NCBI GenBank assembly: GCA_026003255.1
Contig: BPGX01000011.1
Coordinates: 1 to 47,919, forward strand
DNA from: Bacteroidia bacterium
Lineage (GTDB): Bacteria; Bacteroidota; Bacteroidia; B-17B0; Aurantibacillaceae
DNA: 47,919 nt
Direction: 5' to 3'
Position numbers and translations under genes: made by a program. Under the pieces are notes generated by a model. The model had not been told where the DNA came from. It searched no databases and worked only from the letters and a program-made list of their open reading frames with translations. How positions within the stretch are numbered: the stretch's first letter is position 1; each line of letters opens with the position of its first letter. Shown here one piece after another: positions 16,117 to 24,375 of the stretch.

Positions 16117-17415
16117 TTATGGATACCATTTCTGATTGGTAATCATTAATGCTTCTTGAACGGTGATTCTTACTTGATTTTTATGGGCAATAACAAATGC
16201 ATCCTGAATGCCTTTAATTTTAACTTCTTCTCTGTAATCTCTGGCTTGCTTGTATTCCTGAAAGTTTCCGCTATAAAATTTTTTATACGATTCGTGTTCT
16301 TCTTTTTTCACATCCTGTATCTGATATTTATTTCTAAAATAACTATTTGACACATTAGATTTCAAAAAGGCACCTAACTGAACCGAGAACCAAACAACAG
16401 TTTGTTTAGCTTGCACACTACCGGAAGCCACATCAGTTTGCGGAGGAGCAGATTCCGTAGTAGAAGATGGAACAGACACAGGTGTAGAAGGTTGAATCAC
16501 ATCAGGTTGTAAATTTTTTGTCCTTACCTGATTATTTTCTGTGTAAGAAAAATCACCATTCAATGTAACAGGTGTAGTAATATTACCAGAAAGTTTATAA
16601 GAAATCTGTAAGTTGCTTTTTTCTGGAAGTGATGACCAAACGAATTTTATCGTATTTCCATCTACAAAGAAAGAACTTCCATCTTTATCTTCTACTGTCG
16701 CTTTCAATCCAGAGGGTAAGACATCATTGTATCGTGCAAAACCTTTGATAGCACCTTTTTGAATACTAATTTTTACTAACCATGCATTTGGTGAAAGAGA
16801 TTCTATAGTCCTGCTGATTTGAATGGGCGTTGATTCTGTTGAAGAAGTAACTGTCGTTGCCTCGTTAGTTGTAGTTTCTGTGTTTACAGACACCTGAACA
16901 TTTGTTGAGGAATTTACGCTGACAGTATTAGTATTATTAACTTCAGTACTTGCTGTTGTAATACTTGTTGTTTCTGTATTAGTTGGTTGTGCAGGAGAAA
17001 CTTGTGAGATGGCTTCCGCTGGTTTATCCCCGATTTGAATATTTTTTGTTGGAATTTCTACCACCTGTTTAGCATTATTCAGAATGTAGCTAAACTTACC
17101 TGAAATAGTTGAACTGCCTGATGATCCAACATTTGCCGTTACTTTAAACTTCACTTTAAATTCAGATTGCATAGGCAATGCTGTCCATATCCATTTGGCT
17201 GTATTACCTGAAAAACTAAAGGTTGCGCCTTTACTATCTTCTTCTGCAATACTAAGTCCCTGTCCTACATCAATTTGTAATTTAGCAAAACCTCCGGTAT
17301 TACCTTTGTTAATTATTACCTCCGCTACAACGGTTTCACCGGGTTTAATGGTTTCTGGAATAATTAATTGTGCAGTTACACCATTATCAAACATTAAAGT
17401 CCATAAATAATACAA
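16117..17415 (-). CDS. Envelope protein with two tandem repeat domains and a C-terminal SPOR-like domain; 5' end frameshifted
   Basis: The open frame codes for about 430 residues. Two copies of the same beta-rich domain are visible: GGFAKLQIDVGQGL...SFSGNTAKWIWTALP and KGFARYNDVLPSGL...FFVDGNTIKFVWSSLP, each followed by an F-SYxxNN strand. A Ser/Thr-rich linker separates them, and a second linker leads to a SPOR-like C-terminal domain (VWFSVQLGAF, then a YREEVKIKGIQDAFVIA segment), which in other proteins binds denuded peptidoglycan. No normal start exists in frame: the ORF opens at a TTG or at an internal ATG (17394). A signal peptide is encoded just upstream in another frame from the ATG at 17464 and joins cleanly if one A is removed from the run at 17414-17419, giving a cleavage site near VTA-Q. 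The function is not recognised beyond cell-envelope association. Confidence 0.68.
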   Translation of the reverse strand: MYYLWTLMFDNGVTAQLIIPETIKPGETVVAEVIINKGNTGGFAKLQIDVGQGLSIAEEDSKGATFSFSGNTAKWIWTALPMQSEFKVKFKVTANVGSSGSSTISGKFSYILNNAKQVVEIPTKNIQIGDKPAEAISQVSPAQPTNTETTSITTASTEVNNTNTVSVNSSTNVQVSVNTETTTNEATTVTSSTESTPIQISRTIESLSPNAWLVKISIQKGAIKGFARYNDVLPSGLKATVEDKDGSSFFVDGNTIKFVWSSLPEKSNLQISYKLSGNITTPVTLNGDFSYTENNQVRTKNLQPDVIQPSTPVSVPSSTTESAPPQTDVASGSVQAKQTVVWFSVQLGAFLKSNVSNSYFRNKYQIQDVKKEEHESYKKFYSGNFQEYKQARDYREEVKIKGIQDAFVIAHKNQVRITVQEALMITNQKWYP

Positions 17416-17616
17416 AAAAGAAAGTACTGAAAATAAAAATACCTGTAAATGTTTTAAGAATCATTAATGAAAATTAACAGTGCAATTATACATTAGATAA
17501 CTTAAAAGTAAAAACCCTCTCAGCAAAAAATTTGAACAATTGAGTGTGGATTAAACTTATTAACTATCAGTACCAATTCTATATTAAAAAAATGTCTAAC
17601 TTGTAAGTTGAACCTG

Positions 17617-17644
17617 CAACACTAATTATTCGTGCATTCGTGGC
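17617..17644. repeat. GCCAC/GTGGC palindrome family, right-half remnant
   Basis: ACTAATTATTCGTGCATTCG followed by TGGC matches the right half of the copies at 10258-10351. Otherwise the gap 17465-17748 holds nothing recognisable. Confidence 0.55.
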
Positions 17645-17748
17645 ATATTATATAGTAATACTTTCATAATTCAATTTAATGAGAAGATAATAACAGTTAT
17701 TCCTTTCTGAATGAATGACCCTTCGGGACCATTATTTGTAATTTGTAT

Positions 17749-18759
17749 CTAAAATCCCTGAACACCGTTTACCGTAGTATATTTCATCGTATATTTTATA
17801 CCCGGATTAATGTACTTGTACGCACTGTGGCTCATTAACGCTGCTTCGTGAAAACCACATAAAATTAATTTCAATTTATTGGGATAAGTATTGATATCTC
17901 CAATGGCATAAACGCCCGGAATATTGGTCGAATAATCCTCCACATTCACTTTAATGGCATTTTTCTCTATTTCCAATCCCCAATTTTCAATGGGACCAAG
18001 CTTAGGTGATAATCCAAAAAGTGGCACAAAATAATCCGTTTCTATTTCTGTCTTTTCATTTGTTTTCAAGTTTGTAACCACTACTTTCTCTAATTTACTG
18101 TTCCCGTGCAATTCAGTTACCTGAGCATTTAATATCATGTTAATTCTTCCATCTTTCACTCGCTTACACACTTTTGCTACGCTATCCGGTGCGCCTCTGA
18201 AGTTCTCACTGCGATGCACCAATGTTAATTCCTTTACAATATCCGATAAATAAATAGTCCAATCCAGAGCGCTATCCCCTCCTCCAGCTATAACTACTCT
18301 CTTATTTTTGTATATTTCAGGTTTCGGAATAATATATTCAACACCTTTTCCATTTTCAAATTCAGCGATATTAGGGATTTCAGGTTTTCTCGGTTCAAAC
18401 ACACCTAATCCTCCTGCAATTACTACGACTTTACTTTGAATTTTCGTCCCCATATTAGTTTCCAGAATAAAATCTCTTTCAGCAATTTTAGTTAATTTTT
18501 CTACCCTCTCTCCAAGCGTAAAAGTAGGTTTAAACGGTTCAATTTGTTTCATCAAGTTATCAATCAACTCCTGAGCCATGACAATAGGATAACCCGGAAT
18601 ATCATAAATTGGTTTTTTAGGATAAATCTCAGACAACTGTCCTCCGGGTTGTGGTAAATAATCTATTAGATGACAACGCATTTTTACTAATCCACATTCA
18701 AATACAGCAAAAAGACCAACAGGTCCTGCTCCTATAATTGCTACATCTGTTGTTATCAT
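17749..18759 (-). CDS. Ferredoxin/flavodoxin-NADP+ reductase, thioredoxin-reductase-like (type 2 FNR)
   Basis: A 336-residue FAD enzyme that shuttles electrons between NADPH and ferredoxin or flavodoxin. The FAD-binding motif is IIGAGPVGLFA (8-18), the flavin loop PQPGGQLSEIYPKKPIYDIPG is diagnostic of YumC/CT1512-type FNRs, the NADPH site is VIAGGGDSALDW, and GVYAIGDINTYP is the second FAD motif. The active-site CxxC of thioredoxin reductase is absent, as expected. The C-terminal SAYKYINPG segment is also typical. It has its own promoter (18777-18810). Whether it serves as reductase for the PaaE-less epoxidase operon 4.6 kb away is only a possibility. Confidence 0.9.
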   Translation of the reverse strand: MITTDVAIIGAGPVGLFAVFECGLVKMRCHLIDYLPQPGGQLSEIYPKKPIYDIPGYPIVMAQELIDNLMKQIEPFKPTFTLGERVEKLTKIAERDFILETNMGTKIQSKVVVIAGGLGVFEPRKPEIPNIAEFENGKGVEYIIPKPEIYKNKRVVIAGGGDSALDWTIYLSDIVKELTLVHRSENFRGAPDSVAKVCKRVKDGRINMILNAQVTELHGNSKLEKVVVTNLKTNEKTEIETDYFVPLFGLSPKLGPIENWGLEIEKNAIKVNVEDYSTNIPGVYAIGDINTYPNKLKLILCGFHEAALMSHSAYKYINPGIKYTMKYTTVNGVQGF

Positions 18760-18776
18760 TGTAAAATTTTAAGGGG

Positions 18777-18810
18777 CAAAGATAGTGAAGCAATTGTGAT
18801 ATAAAGCAAA
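18777..18810 (-). promoter_or_regulatory. Promoter of the FNR gene
   Basis: On the minus strand TTTG (18807-18810) is followed after 22 nt by TATCTTTG (18777-18784), a perfect -7 box. The predicted leader before the ATG at 18759 is about 12 nt. Confidence 0.65.
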
Positions 18811-18940
18811 ATAATTTATGTTTTAAGGAAGATTTGCATTTCAAGTAATTAGAATCAATTTTAATCAGAAATATTTTTAATCTTGCTATAAATAAAATTT
18901 TTTCAGTAAACTATCAGAAAATAAAAACTAACTATAAACA

Positions 18941-18979
18941 ATCTGTGATAATCTGTATAAATCTGCGACATCTGTGTTC
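18941..18979 (+). repeat. 39-nt phased ATCNG repeat, copy 2
   Basis: Units ATCTGTGATA, ATCTGTATAA, ATCTGCGAC and ATCTGTGTTC start at 18941, 18951, 18961 and 18970. It lies in the 325-bp gap between two divergent genes, which otherwise holds only the FNR promoter and AT-rich sequence. Confidence 0.85.
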
Positions 18980-19084
18980 TGTTCATTTTATCTTGTTCTT
19001 AAAGAGATTTACAAGAAATAAAAAAGTTTATATAAATTTTTGAGAAAAGAATAATAAAAATTTCATCATCTTTGTTCAAAAAAA

Positions 19085-19753
19085 ATGACTGCTCAACAAT
19101 TAATCCAATACTTAAAAAATATACCATTAGAAACTTTGTCAAATGAAGAATTAGACACACTTAAAGAAGAACTGATTCGTTTTATTGTGGATATTCAAAT
19201 CCAAAAAGACATTAATAACAAAATGCAACAAAAACACCATTCTACCGAAGATATTCAGCTTGAAATTATGCAAAAAACTGATAATAATACCGATAAACAA
19301 ATAGCGAGTAATCCTTCAAATAAATCTTCTGTTGAAGAAATCAAGATAAAACCAGAAAATAATAATCCTACTCAAAATATTGATCAATCATCCGCATCTT
19401 ATCAAGTAATTATTGAAGAAGCCATCTCAGAAGAAGTAATTAAAATCTATGACGCAACAAAACCTTCTGAAGATTCTAAACCTTCTTCCATTTCAGAAAC
19501 ACAACACTCTACTTCAACACCTTCCAGTGCCCCAAAAATCAATTTTTCTATCAATGATAAATTCAGAATTCAAAAAAAACTTTTTCAAAACAACAACAGA
19601 TCGTATGAAAAGTTTATTGATGAATTAAATAACCAAACAACTTTAGATAAATCCATTCAATTAATCAATCAGTACGCTCAACAATTCAATTGGGATGAAA
19701 ATTTACCTGAATACAAATTATTAATTCAATACAATCGCAAACGATTTCAGTAA
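19085..19753 (+). CDS. Bacteroidota hypothetical protein with conserved C-terminal helical module
   Basis: A 222-residue soluble protein without signal peptide or membrane segment. Residues 1-45 are probably helical (LIQYLKNIPLETLSNEELDT). The middle, about 50-150, is a low-complexity Ser/Thr/Gln/Asn/Lys-rich stretch that looks disordered. The last ~70 residues (SINDKFRIQKKLF, then a FIDELNNQTTLDKSIQLI helix, then FNWDENLPEYKLL) resemble a C-terminal module I recall from many hypothetical proteins of this phylum, where LNDRFxFxxELF and WD are conserved. Function is unknown. Its stop is 3 bp from the convergent DUF5686 gene. A near-consensus CATCTTTG box lies at 19067-19074, but no good -33 element was found. 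Confidence 0.7.
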   Translation: MTAQQLIQYLKNIPLETLSNEELDTLKEELIRFIVDIQIQKDINNKMQQKHHSTEDIQLEIMQKTDNNTDKQIASNPSNKSSVEEIKIKPENNNPTQNIDQSSASYQVIIEEAISEEVIKIYDATKPSEDSKPSSISETQHSTSTPSSAPKINFSINDKFRIQKKLFQNNNRSYEKFIDELNNQTTLDKSIQLINQYAQQFNWDENLPEYKLLIQYNRKRFQ

Positions 19754-19756
19754 TTA

Positions 19757-22234
19757 TTACAATATCAACTGAAACGAAAATTTAAATCCAAAATTATCTA
19801 TTGCTCGTGGCAATGGATAGGTTAAACGCCATAGCGCATCAATTCTAAATATCTTAAAGATATTTTCAATTCCAACATTTGCTTCCAAATAAGGTCCCTT
19901 GTCTAATGCTTTTAAAGATGAAGGGAATATAAGTACATTTCTATTGGCATCGTTAATGCTTCCCCAAACACCTTTAATACCAGCCACTTCACGAAATTTT
20001 AATTTTTTCAATAATGGAATTCTATTCAAAAATAGCCCATTGAAATGATGTTCAGCACTACCAGAAACATACTGATCCGAAGCAAATTCAAAATACCTCA
20101 TCATATTGTACGCGTATGGGTCATACATATACGTTTCATTTCCTCCATGCAATTCCATCAAAGGATATGGTAATACACCAAAAATCTTTCCAGCCGTTAT
20201 ATTCACATCTGTATAACCAAGAATAGGTGTTATTCTCAATCGCTTTGATATTGAAACAGCCACTCTTTGAAAATTATACTCTCCGCCATACGCATCCGGC
20301 AAAGATTTTGAATACATCAACTGAATGATTGGATACGTTGTGCCCAATGATACTCGTTCAAAATTTCCTCCCACAAATTTTTCTTTATATGCAAACCGTA
20401 CATTTAATCGTACTTCCACATTTTTAATGAATTCTTTTTGTTTTATTTTATCATCAATTGAACTTTTGTACAAATAAGGGTCATTCAAAGGCAATGGCGT
20501 ATAGGTTGTTCCAAACAACGTAATTCTCGTTGTAAGTCCCGGAAACCATTCTCTTTCATACCATCCTTCTGTTCTATTCACTTTCGTCAATGTTCGTAAT
20601 CCTCTTGACCTTAAAAAAGATGCAAATAAATTATCCTGAGAAAATCCATTCGAACTTTGCCCTAAAATCTCATAATCACTTTTGAAAAACAAGCCAAATA
20701 ATTGCCGATGTGGCTTTTGTGTAATAAAACATTTAAATCCCAAACCATATTTCCACTTCTCGTCTTTTGTTCCATACGCTACATATCCGTCCAATTCATA
20801 CCATTTGCTAAATATCGCACTGGTTCTTCCTCCAAAACGAAACCTGGGACCTTCAATCAAATTGTAACTAATCATATTGTAATACGGACCTATTTCAAAA
20901 TTGTTCAACTTTTTGTAACCATTAAACAATAAATAGAAAAAATCTACCCAGGTTCTATAAACAGGTAAAGTTTGAATAGTATCAATCATCTTAAATATCT
21001 TAAGTTCTCTTTGAGAAAGCGTATCATGCCGGTTTTGTTGCCAGAAAGTTTCATCTTTGTGAAGCGCATCATCTTCCACAACAATTGCATCACCCAGAGT
21101 ATAAAACTCATCGGGCTTTGGTTGATTTAAAACAAATTTTTTGTAGGATGTGGTTTTTCGTCCATAAAATCCAATCGAATTTTTGGTAGGCGAAAAATCA
21201 ATGACCAATCTATCCTTTACCATCATCCAGGTTGTATCAATTAAATCAAACTCCTGTGTGGCTTTCACAGAATTGATAAAATTAATATTAGCTTCTTTCG
21301 GTAAAGACATTTCAAATCGCTTTACAGCCCAGGATGTATCAGCTATCCATATATTTCCAGTAAACACTACATCACCTGTTCTTTTGGGCTTAAAACGAAT
21401 ATGATAACAATACTTGTTTCCAATAAATCCGCTATCTTCCAGAAAGTATTTATAGTAAAAAAAACCTTCGGATGAAATAGGGCTTGGTATTTGTTTGTCA
21501 AAAATTAAAACATTGTTATCATAGATATTCAACTTCTGATACATATCTCCCATAATACTGGATATGCTGGAATTTTCAACACCTGTAATTTTGCTTGCTT
21601 TTACAATTTCTTTTCGGCGCGTAGGATTCTTCTTGTAATAAAACTCTGAAATGTTTTCCACCATAAAAAATGGCAACGATGGCTTTTCATCACTGTACAC
21701 ACTATCTACATTCTTAAACACAAATGCTACTGGTTTCATTAATTTACTCTCTCGCATTTCCTTAGGTATTTTATTCAAATCAAATTCAATTTTATTATAC
21801 ACTTCATATTGATATGCTTCCAATTTGTTGGGATTATTTCGTGCACGATTAGCAATGGCATTTCGGATAATACGATGCGCCGGGTTTTCACCCGCTTTTA
21901 CAACCACTTCTTCCAGCGCAATACCTTCTAATTCCATCGGCATATTAATCACTTGTTGAAAAACACCTTTTTGTATTGGTCTGGCTGTACGCTTATAGCC
22001 AACATACACAGCAATCAACGAATCACCAATTTTGTCTGTTTTCAAAGTAAAATTACCGTCAAAATCCGTTTGTGTGCCTATTGTCGTTCCTTTAATAATC
22101 AAAGGAACAAATGGCAATGGCTCTTTCGTTGATGCATCAAAAACTTTTCCACTTATGGTATACTTTTGTTGAGAAAAAAGAGACATTACTCCAATTCCCA
22201 ATGCAAATAAAATATACAATCTGTTACTAAACAT
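19757..22234 (-). CDS. DUF5686 outer-membrane protein with CarboxypepD_reg-like domain
   Basis: An 825-residue outer-membrane protein. A signal peptide (about 1-22) is followed by a carboxypeptidase-regulatory-like beta-sandwich (about 25-110; YTISGKVFDASTKEPLPFVP, IGTQTDFDGNFTL). Next is the segment typical of DUF5686 proteins (ALEEVVVKAGENPAHRIIRNAI as LEEVVVKAGENPAHRII in outline, then YQYEVYNKIEFDLN). The C-terminal half has alternating aromatic-rich strands consistent with a beta-barrel and ends LIL with aromatic residues nearby. Members are abundant in this phylum; their role is unknown. The ATG at 22234 overlaps the dxr stop by 8 bp, making it the third gene of smpB-dxr-DUF5686. Confidence 0.85.
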   Translation of the reverse strand: MFSNRLYILFALGIGVMSLFSQQKYTISGKVFDASTKEPLPFVPLIIKGTTIGTQTDFDGNFTLKTDKIGDSLIAVYVGYKRTARPIQKGVFQQVINMPMELEGIALEEVVVKAGENPAHRIIRNAIANRARNNPNKLEAYQYEVYNKIEFDLNKIPKEMRESKLMKPVAFVFKNVDSVYSDEKPSLPFFMVENISEFYYKKNPTRRKEIVKASKITGVENSSISSIMGDMYQKLNIYDNNVLIFDKQIPSPISSEGFFYYKYFLEDSGFIGNKYCYHIRFKPKRTGDVVFTGNIWIADTSWAVKRFEMSLPKEANINFINSVKATQEFDLIDTTWMMVKDRLVIDFSPTKNSIGFYGRKTTSYKKFVLNQPKPDEFYTLGDAIVVEDDALHKDETFWQQNRHDTLSQRELKIFKMIDTIQTLPVYRTWVDFFYLLFNGYKKLNNFEIGPYYNMISYNLIEGPRFRFGGRTSAIFSKWYELDGYVAYGTKDEKWKYGLGFKCFITQKPHRQLFGLFFKSDYEILGQSSNGFSQDNLFASFLRSRGLRTLTKVNRTEGWYEREWFPGLTTRITLFGTTYTPLPLNDPYLYKSSIDDKIKQKEFIKNVEVRLNVRFAYKEKFVGGNFERVSLGTTYPIIQLMYSKSLPDAYGGEYNFQRVAVSISKRLRITPILGYTDVNITAGKIFGVLPYPLMELHGGNETYMYDPYAYNMMRYFEFASDQYVSGSAEHHFNGLFLNRIPLLKKLKFREVAGIKGVWGSINDANRNVLIFPSSLKALDKGPYLEANVGIENIFKIFRIDALWRLTYPLPRAIDNFGFKFSFQLIL

Positions 22235-23405
22235 AAATCTTTTTACTTTTCAACAAATTCTCTGCTATTCGTACACTTTCATTATGTGTTTGAATGAGTT
22301 CTTCCAATGTTGGATGTGCAATATAATGAACTTTTTCCAGAGTTTTTTCAATCAAAATAGGTATTTGATAAAAACTAATCTGACGATTCAAAAATACTTC
22401 TACCGCTTTTTCATTTGCCGCATTCAAAGCACAAGGCATATTTCCCCCTTTACTCAAAACATCATACGCTAATCGCAAACAAGGAAAAGTTTCTATATCA
22501 GGTTTTTCAAATGTTAGATGCGGATATTTCATAAAATCAAATCGTTCAAAATTTGTAGGAAATCGCATCGGATAATGAAATGCATAGTGAATAGGCAATT
22601 TCATGTCCGGCAAGCCCATTTGTGCTTTAATACTTCCATCATTAAACTGAACCATACTATGAATAATACTTTGCGGATGCACTATCACTTCTATTTGCGA
22701 TGGTTTTAATCCAAACAACCATCTGGCTTCAATAACTTCTAAACCTTTATTCATCAAGGTCGCAGAATCAATAGTGATTTTATTCCCCATTTTCCAATTG
22801 GGATGTTTCAACGCCTGTTCTAATGTAACTTCTTTTAATTGTTCTGAAGTAAAACCTCTGAATGGACCGCCAGACGCCGTTAATATAATTTTCTCAATAG
22901 CAGAATACTGTTCGCCTTGTAAACATTGAAAAATTGCAGAATGTTCTGAATCTACTGGTATTAACGGTACACCTTGTTCCTTTACTAATTGTTCAATAAT
23001 CTCTCCGGCTACTACCAAACTTTCTTTGTTGGCAAGTGCCACGGACTTCTTACACTCCAATGCTCTAATAGTTGTAGACAACCCAGCAAAACCTACCGCA
23101 GCTGCCAGCACCATATCTACACTGTCCCATTCTATCACCTGTTTAGCCGCCTCTTCTCCTGCATAAACTTTTATCGGTAGATGTTGCAATGCATTTTTAA
23201 GTAACGAATATTTTGATTTATCTACAATTACCACAGCATTAGGTTCAAACTCAATAGCTTGTTGAATAAGTATATCCACATTGTTATTTGCAATCAATAT
23301 CTCTGCCTGTAATAAACTACTTTCCTTAATCACCTGCAAGGCCTGTGTACCAATACTTCCAGTACTTCCAACAATGGCTATTTTTCTTTTGTCTTTATCT
23401 TGCAT
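22227..23405 (-). CDS. dxr: 1-deoxy-D-xylulose 5-phosphate reductoisomerase
   Basis: Dxr converts DXP to 2-C-methyl-D-erythritol 4-phosphate with NADPH, the committed step of the MEP isoprenoid pathway. The 392-residue product has the NADPH motif IVGSTGSIGTQAL (11-23), ALANKESLVVAGEII, the metal and substrate site PVDSEHSAIFQCLQGE, LTASGGPF, and HPNWKMGNKITIDSATLMNK leading to GLEVIEA. All the usual catalytic blocks are intact. It lies 7 bp after smpB and overlaps the next gene by 8 bp. The isoprenoid product would also supply polyprenyl phosphate for the glycosyltransferases elsewhere in the window, though the genes are not linked. Confidence 0.97.
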   Translation of the reverse strand: MQDKDKRKIAIVGSTGSIGTQALQVIKESSLLQAEILIANNNVDILIQQAIEFEPNAVVIVDKSKYSLLKNALQHLPIKVYAGEEAAKQVIEWDSVDMVLAAAVGFAGLSTTIRALECKKSVALANKESLVVAGEIIEQLVKEQGVPLIPVDSEHSAIFQCLQGEQYSAIEKIILTASGGPFRGFTSEQLKEVTLEQALKHPNWKMGNKITIDSATLMNKGLEVIEARWLFGLKPSQIEVIVHPQSIIHSMVQFNDGSIKAQMGLPDMKLPIHYAFHYPMRFPTNFERFDFMKYPHLTFEKPDIETFPCLRLAYDVLSKGGNMPCALNAANEKAVEVFLNRQISFYQIPILIEKTLEKVHYIAHPTLEELIQTHNESVRIAENLLKSKKIYV

Positions 23406-23412
23406 GAAATAA

Positions 23413-23871
23413 TTATTTAAATTTTCTTCCTAATTCTCTTTCAATATCTCTTTTCTTAATACTTTCTCTTTTATCATACATTTTTTTACCTTTTGCAAGA
23501 GCAATTTCCATCTTTGCCAATCCTTTTTTATTAATATAAATTTTTACTGGCACTATCGTAAAACCATCTTCTTTGACGGCACGATATAACTTTCTTAATT
23601 CATGTTTGTGTAACAACAACTTCCGGTCTCTCAAAGGATTATGATTAGAATATCCACCATGATCATAAGGGGAAATATGCATATTCTTGACATACAACTC
23701 ACCATCTTTAAAATAACAATACGCATCTGAAATATTTACTTTTCCTTGTCGAATAGATTTTATTTCAGAACCCATTAAAACAATCCCGGCTTCATATTTG
23801 TCAATCAGATTATATTCAAAACTTGCTCGTTTATTGACAATATATATTGTATTGGTATCTTTCTTTTCCAT
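23413..23871 (-). CDS. smpB: SsrA-binding protein SmpB
   Basis: SmpB binds tmRNA and rescues stalled ribosomes. The 152-residue protein has all conserved blocks: [38 protein letters not shown], the [20 protein letters not shown] region, and [21 protein letters not shown] with the basic C-terminal tail [15 protein letters not shown]. The ATG at 23871 fits the family N-terminus and lies directly after a strong promoter (23877-23909). First gene of smpB-dxr-DUF5686. The ssrA RNA gene itself was not seen in the window. Confidence 0.97.
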   Translation of the reverse strand: MEKKDTNTIYIVNKRASFEYNLIDKYEAGIVLMGSEIKSIRQGKVNISDAYCYFKDGELYVKNMHISPYDHGGYSNHNPLRDRKLLLHKHELRKLYRAVKEDGFTIVPVKIYINKKGLAKMEIALAKGKKMYDKRESIKKRDIERELGRKFK

Positions 23872-23876
23872 CCGTG

Positions 23877-23909
23877 CAAAAATAGAAAGATTTTTCTTGC
23901 AGGTTCAAA
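23877..23909 (-). promoter_or_regulatory. Promoter of smpB-dxr-DUF5686
   Basis: TTTG (23906-23909) and TATTTTTG (23877-23884) are separated by 21 nt on the minus strand, both perfect. The last G of the -7 box lies 6 nt before the ATG at 23871, so the transcript may begin at the start codon. The rest of the 504-bp gap (23910-24375) holds no gene. Confidence 0.7.
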
Positions 23910-24315
23910 TTATAGGTTTTACACATTCCATAGAAACACCACCTCTAAAAGCAAACATCCTTGCCCATTACACAACTCAAAAATTTTTATGCTCTTATTT
24001 CCTTGAACAACAAACATTATTTTCATTAAAATCTATTACAAAGATAAACATTTTTTTATAGATGCGTTGAATGTAATGAAGTGTAAAAGATGTAATTTGA
24101 ATCTACAATAGAATTTCTCACCTTATCAATTAAATAACAAAAACCACGAAGGGCTCAAAAATTTCCCAGATTTGTCTATGCCAACAAGACATTAACTGCT
24201 CAAGAGATCTGATAAATTTACTTTGTGTACTTTTTGAAAACTTCGTTTACTTTGTGTTTAAAGTATCACGTAAAAAAAGAAATCTATCTAAGTATAACAC
24301 TCTCAAGTAAAATAT

Positions 24316-24354
24316 AATCCGTGAAAATCTGCCTAAATCCGTGTCATCTGTGTT
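24316..24354 (+). repeat. 39-nt phased ATCNG repeat, copy 3
   Basis: Units ATCCGTGAAA, ATCTGCCTAA, ATCCGTGTC and ATCTGTGTTC, spaced 10, 10 and 9 nt. An ACTCAAAACT stretch follows, as near other copies. The preceding 24100-24290 has faint CTTTGTGT/CTTCGT repetition that is too degraded to define. Confidence 0.85.
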
Positions 24355-24375
24355 CCATTGAAAAAAAATCACCAC

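Noticed and set aside
19067..19074. CATCTTTG as promoter of the hypothetical gene at 19085
   Set aside because: It has a C for the first T of the consensus, the nearest TTTG is 24 nt away, and its end lies only 10 nt from the ATG; too weak to list as a feature.
23910..24300. Small gene or tRNA in the gap upstream of the smpB promoter
   Set aside because: No cloverleaf, no codon-like ORF with a motif, and only faint CTTTGTGT/CTTCGT repetition.
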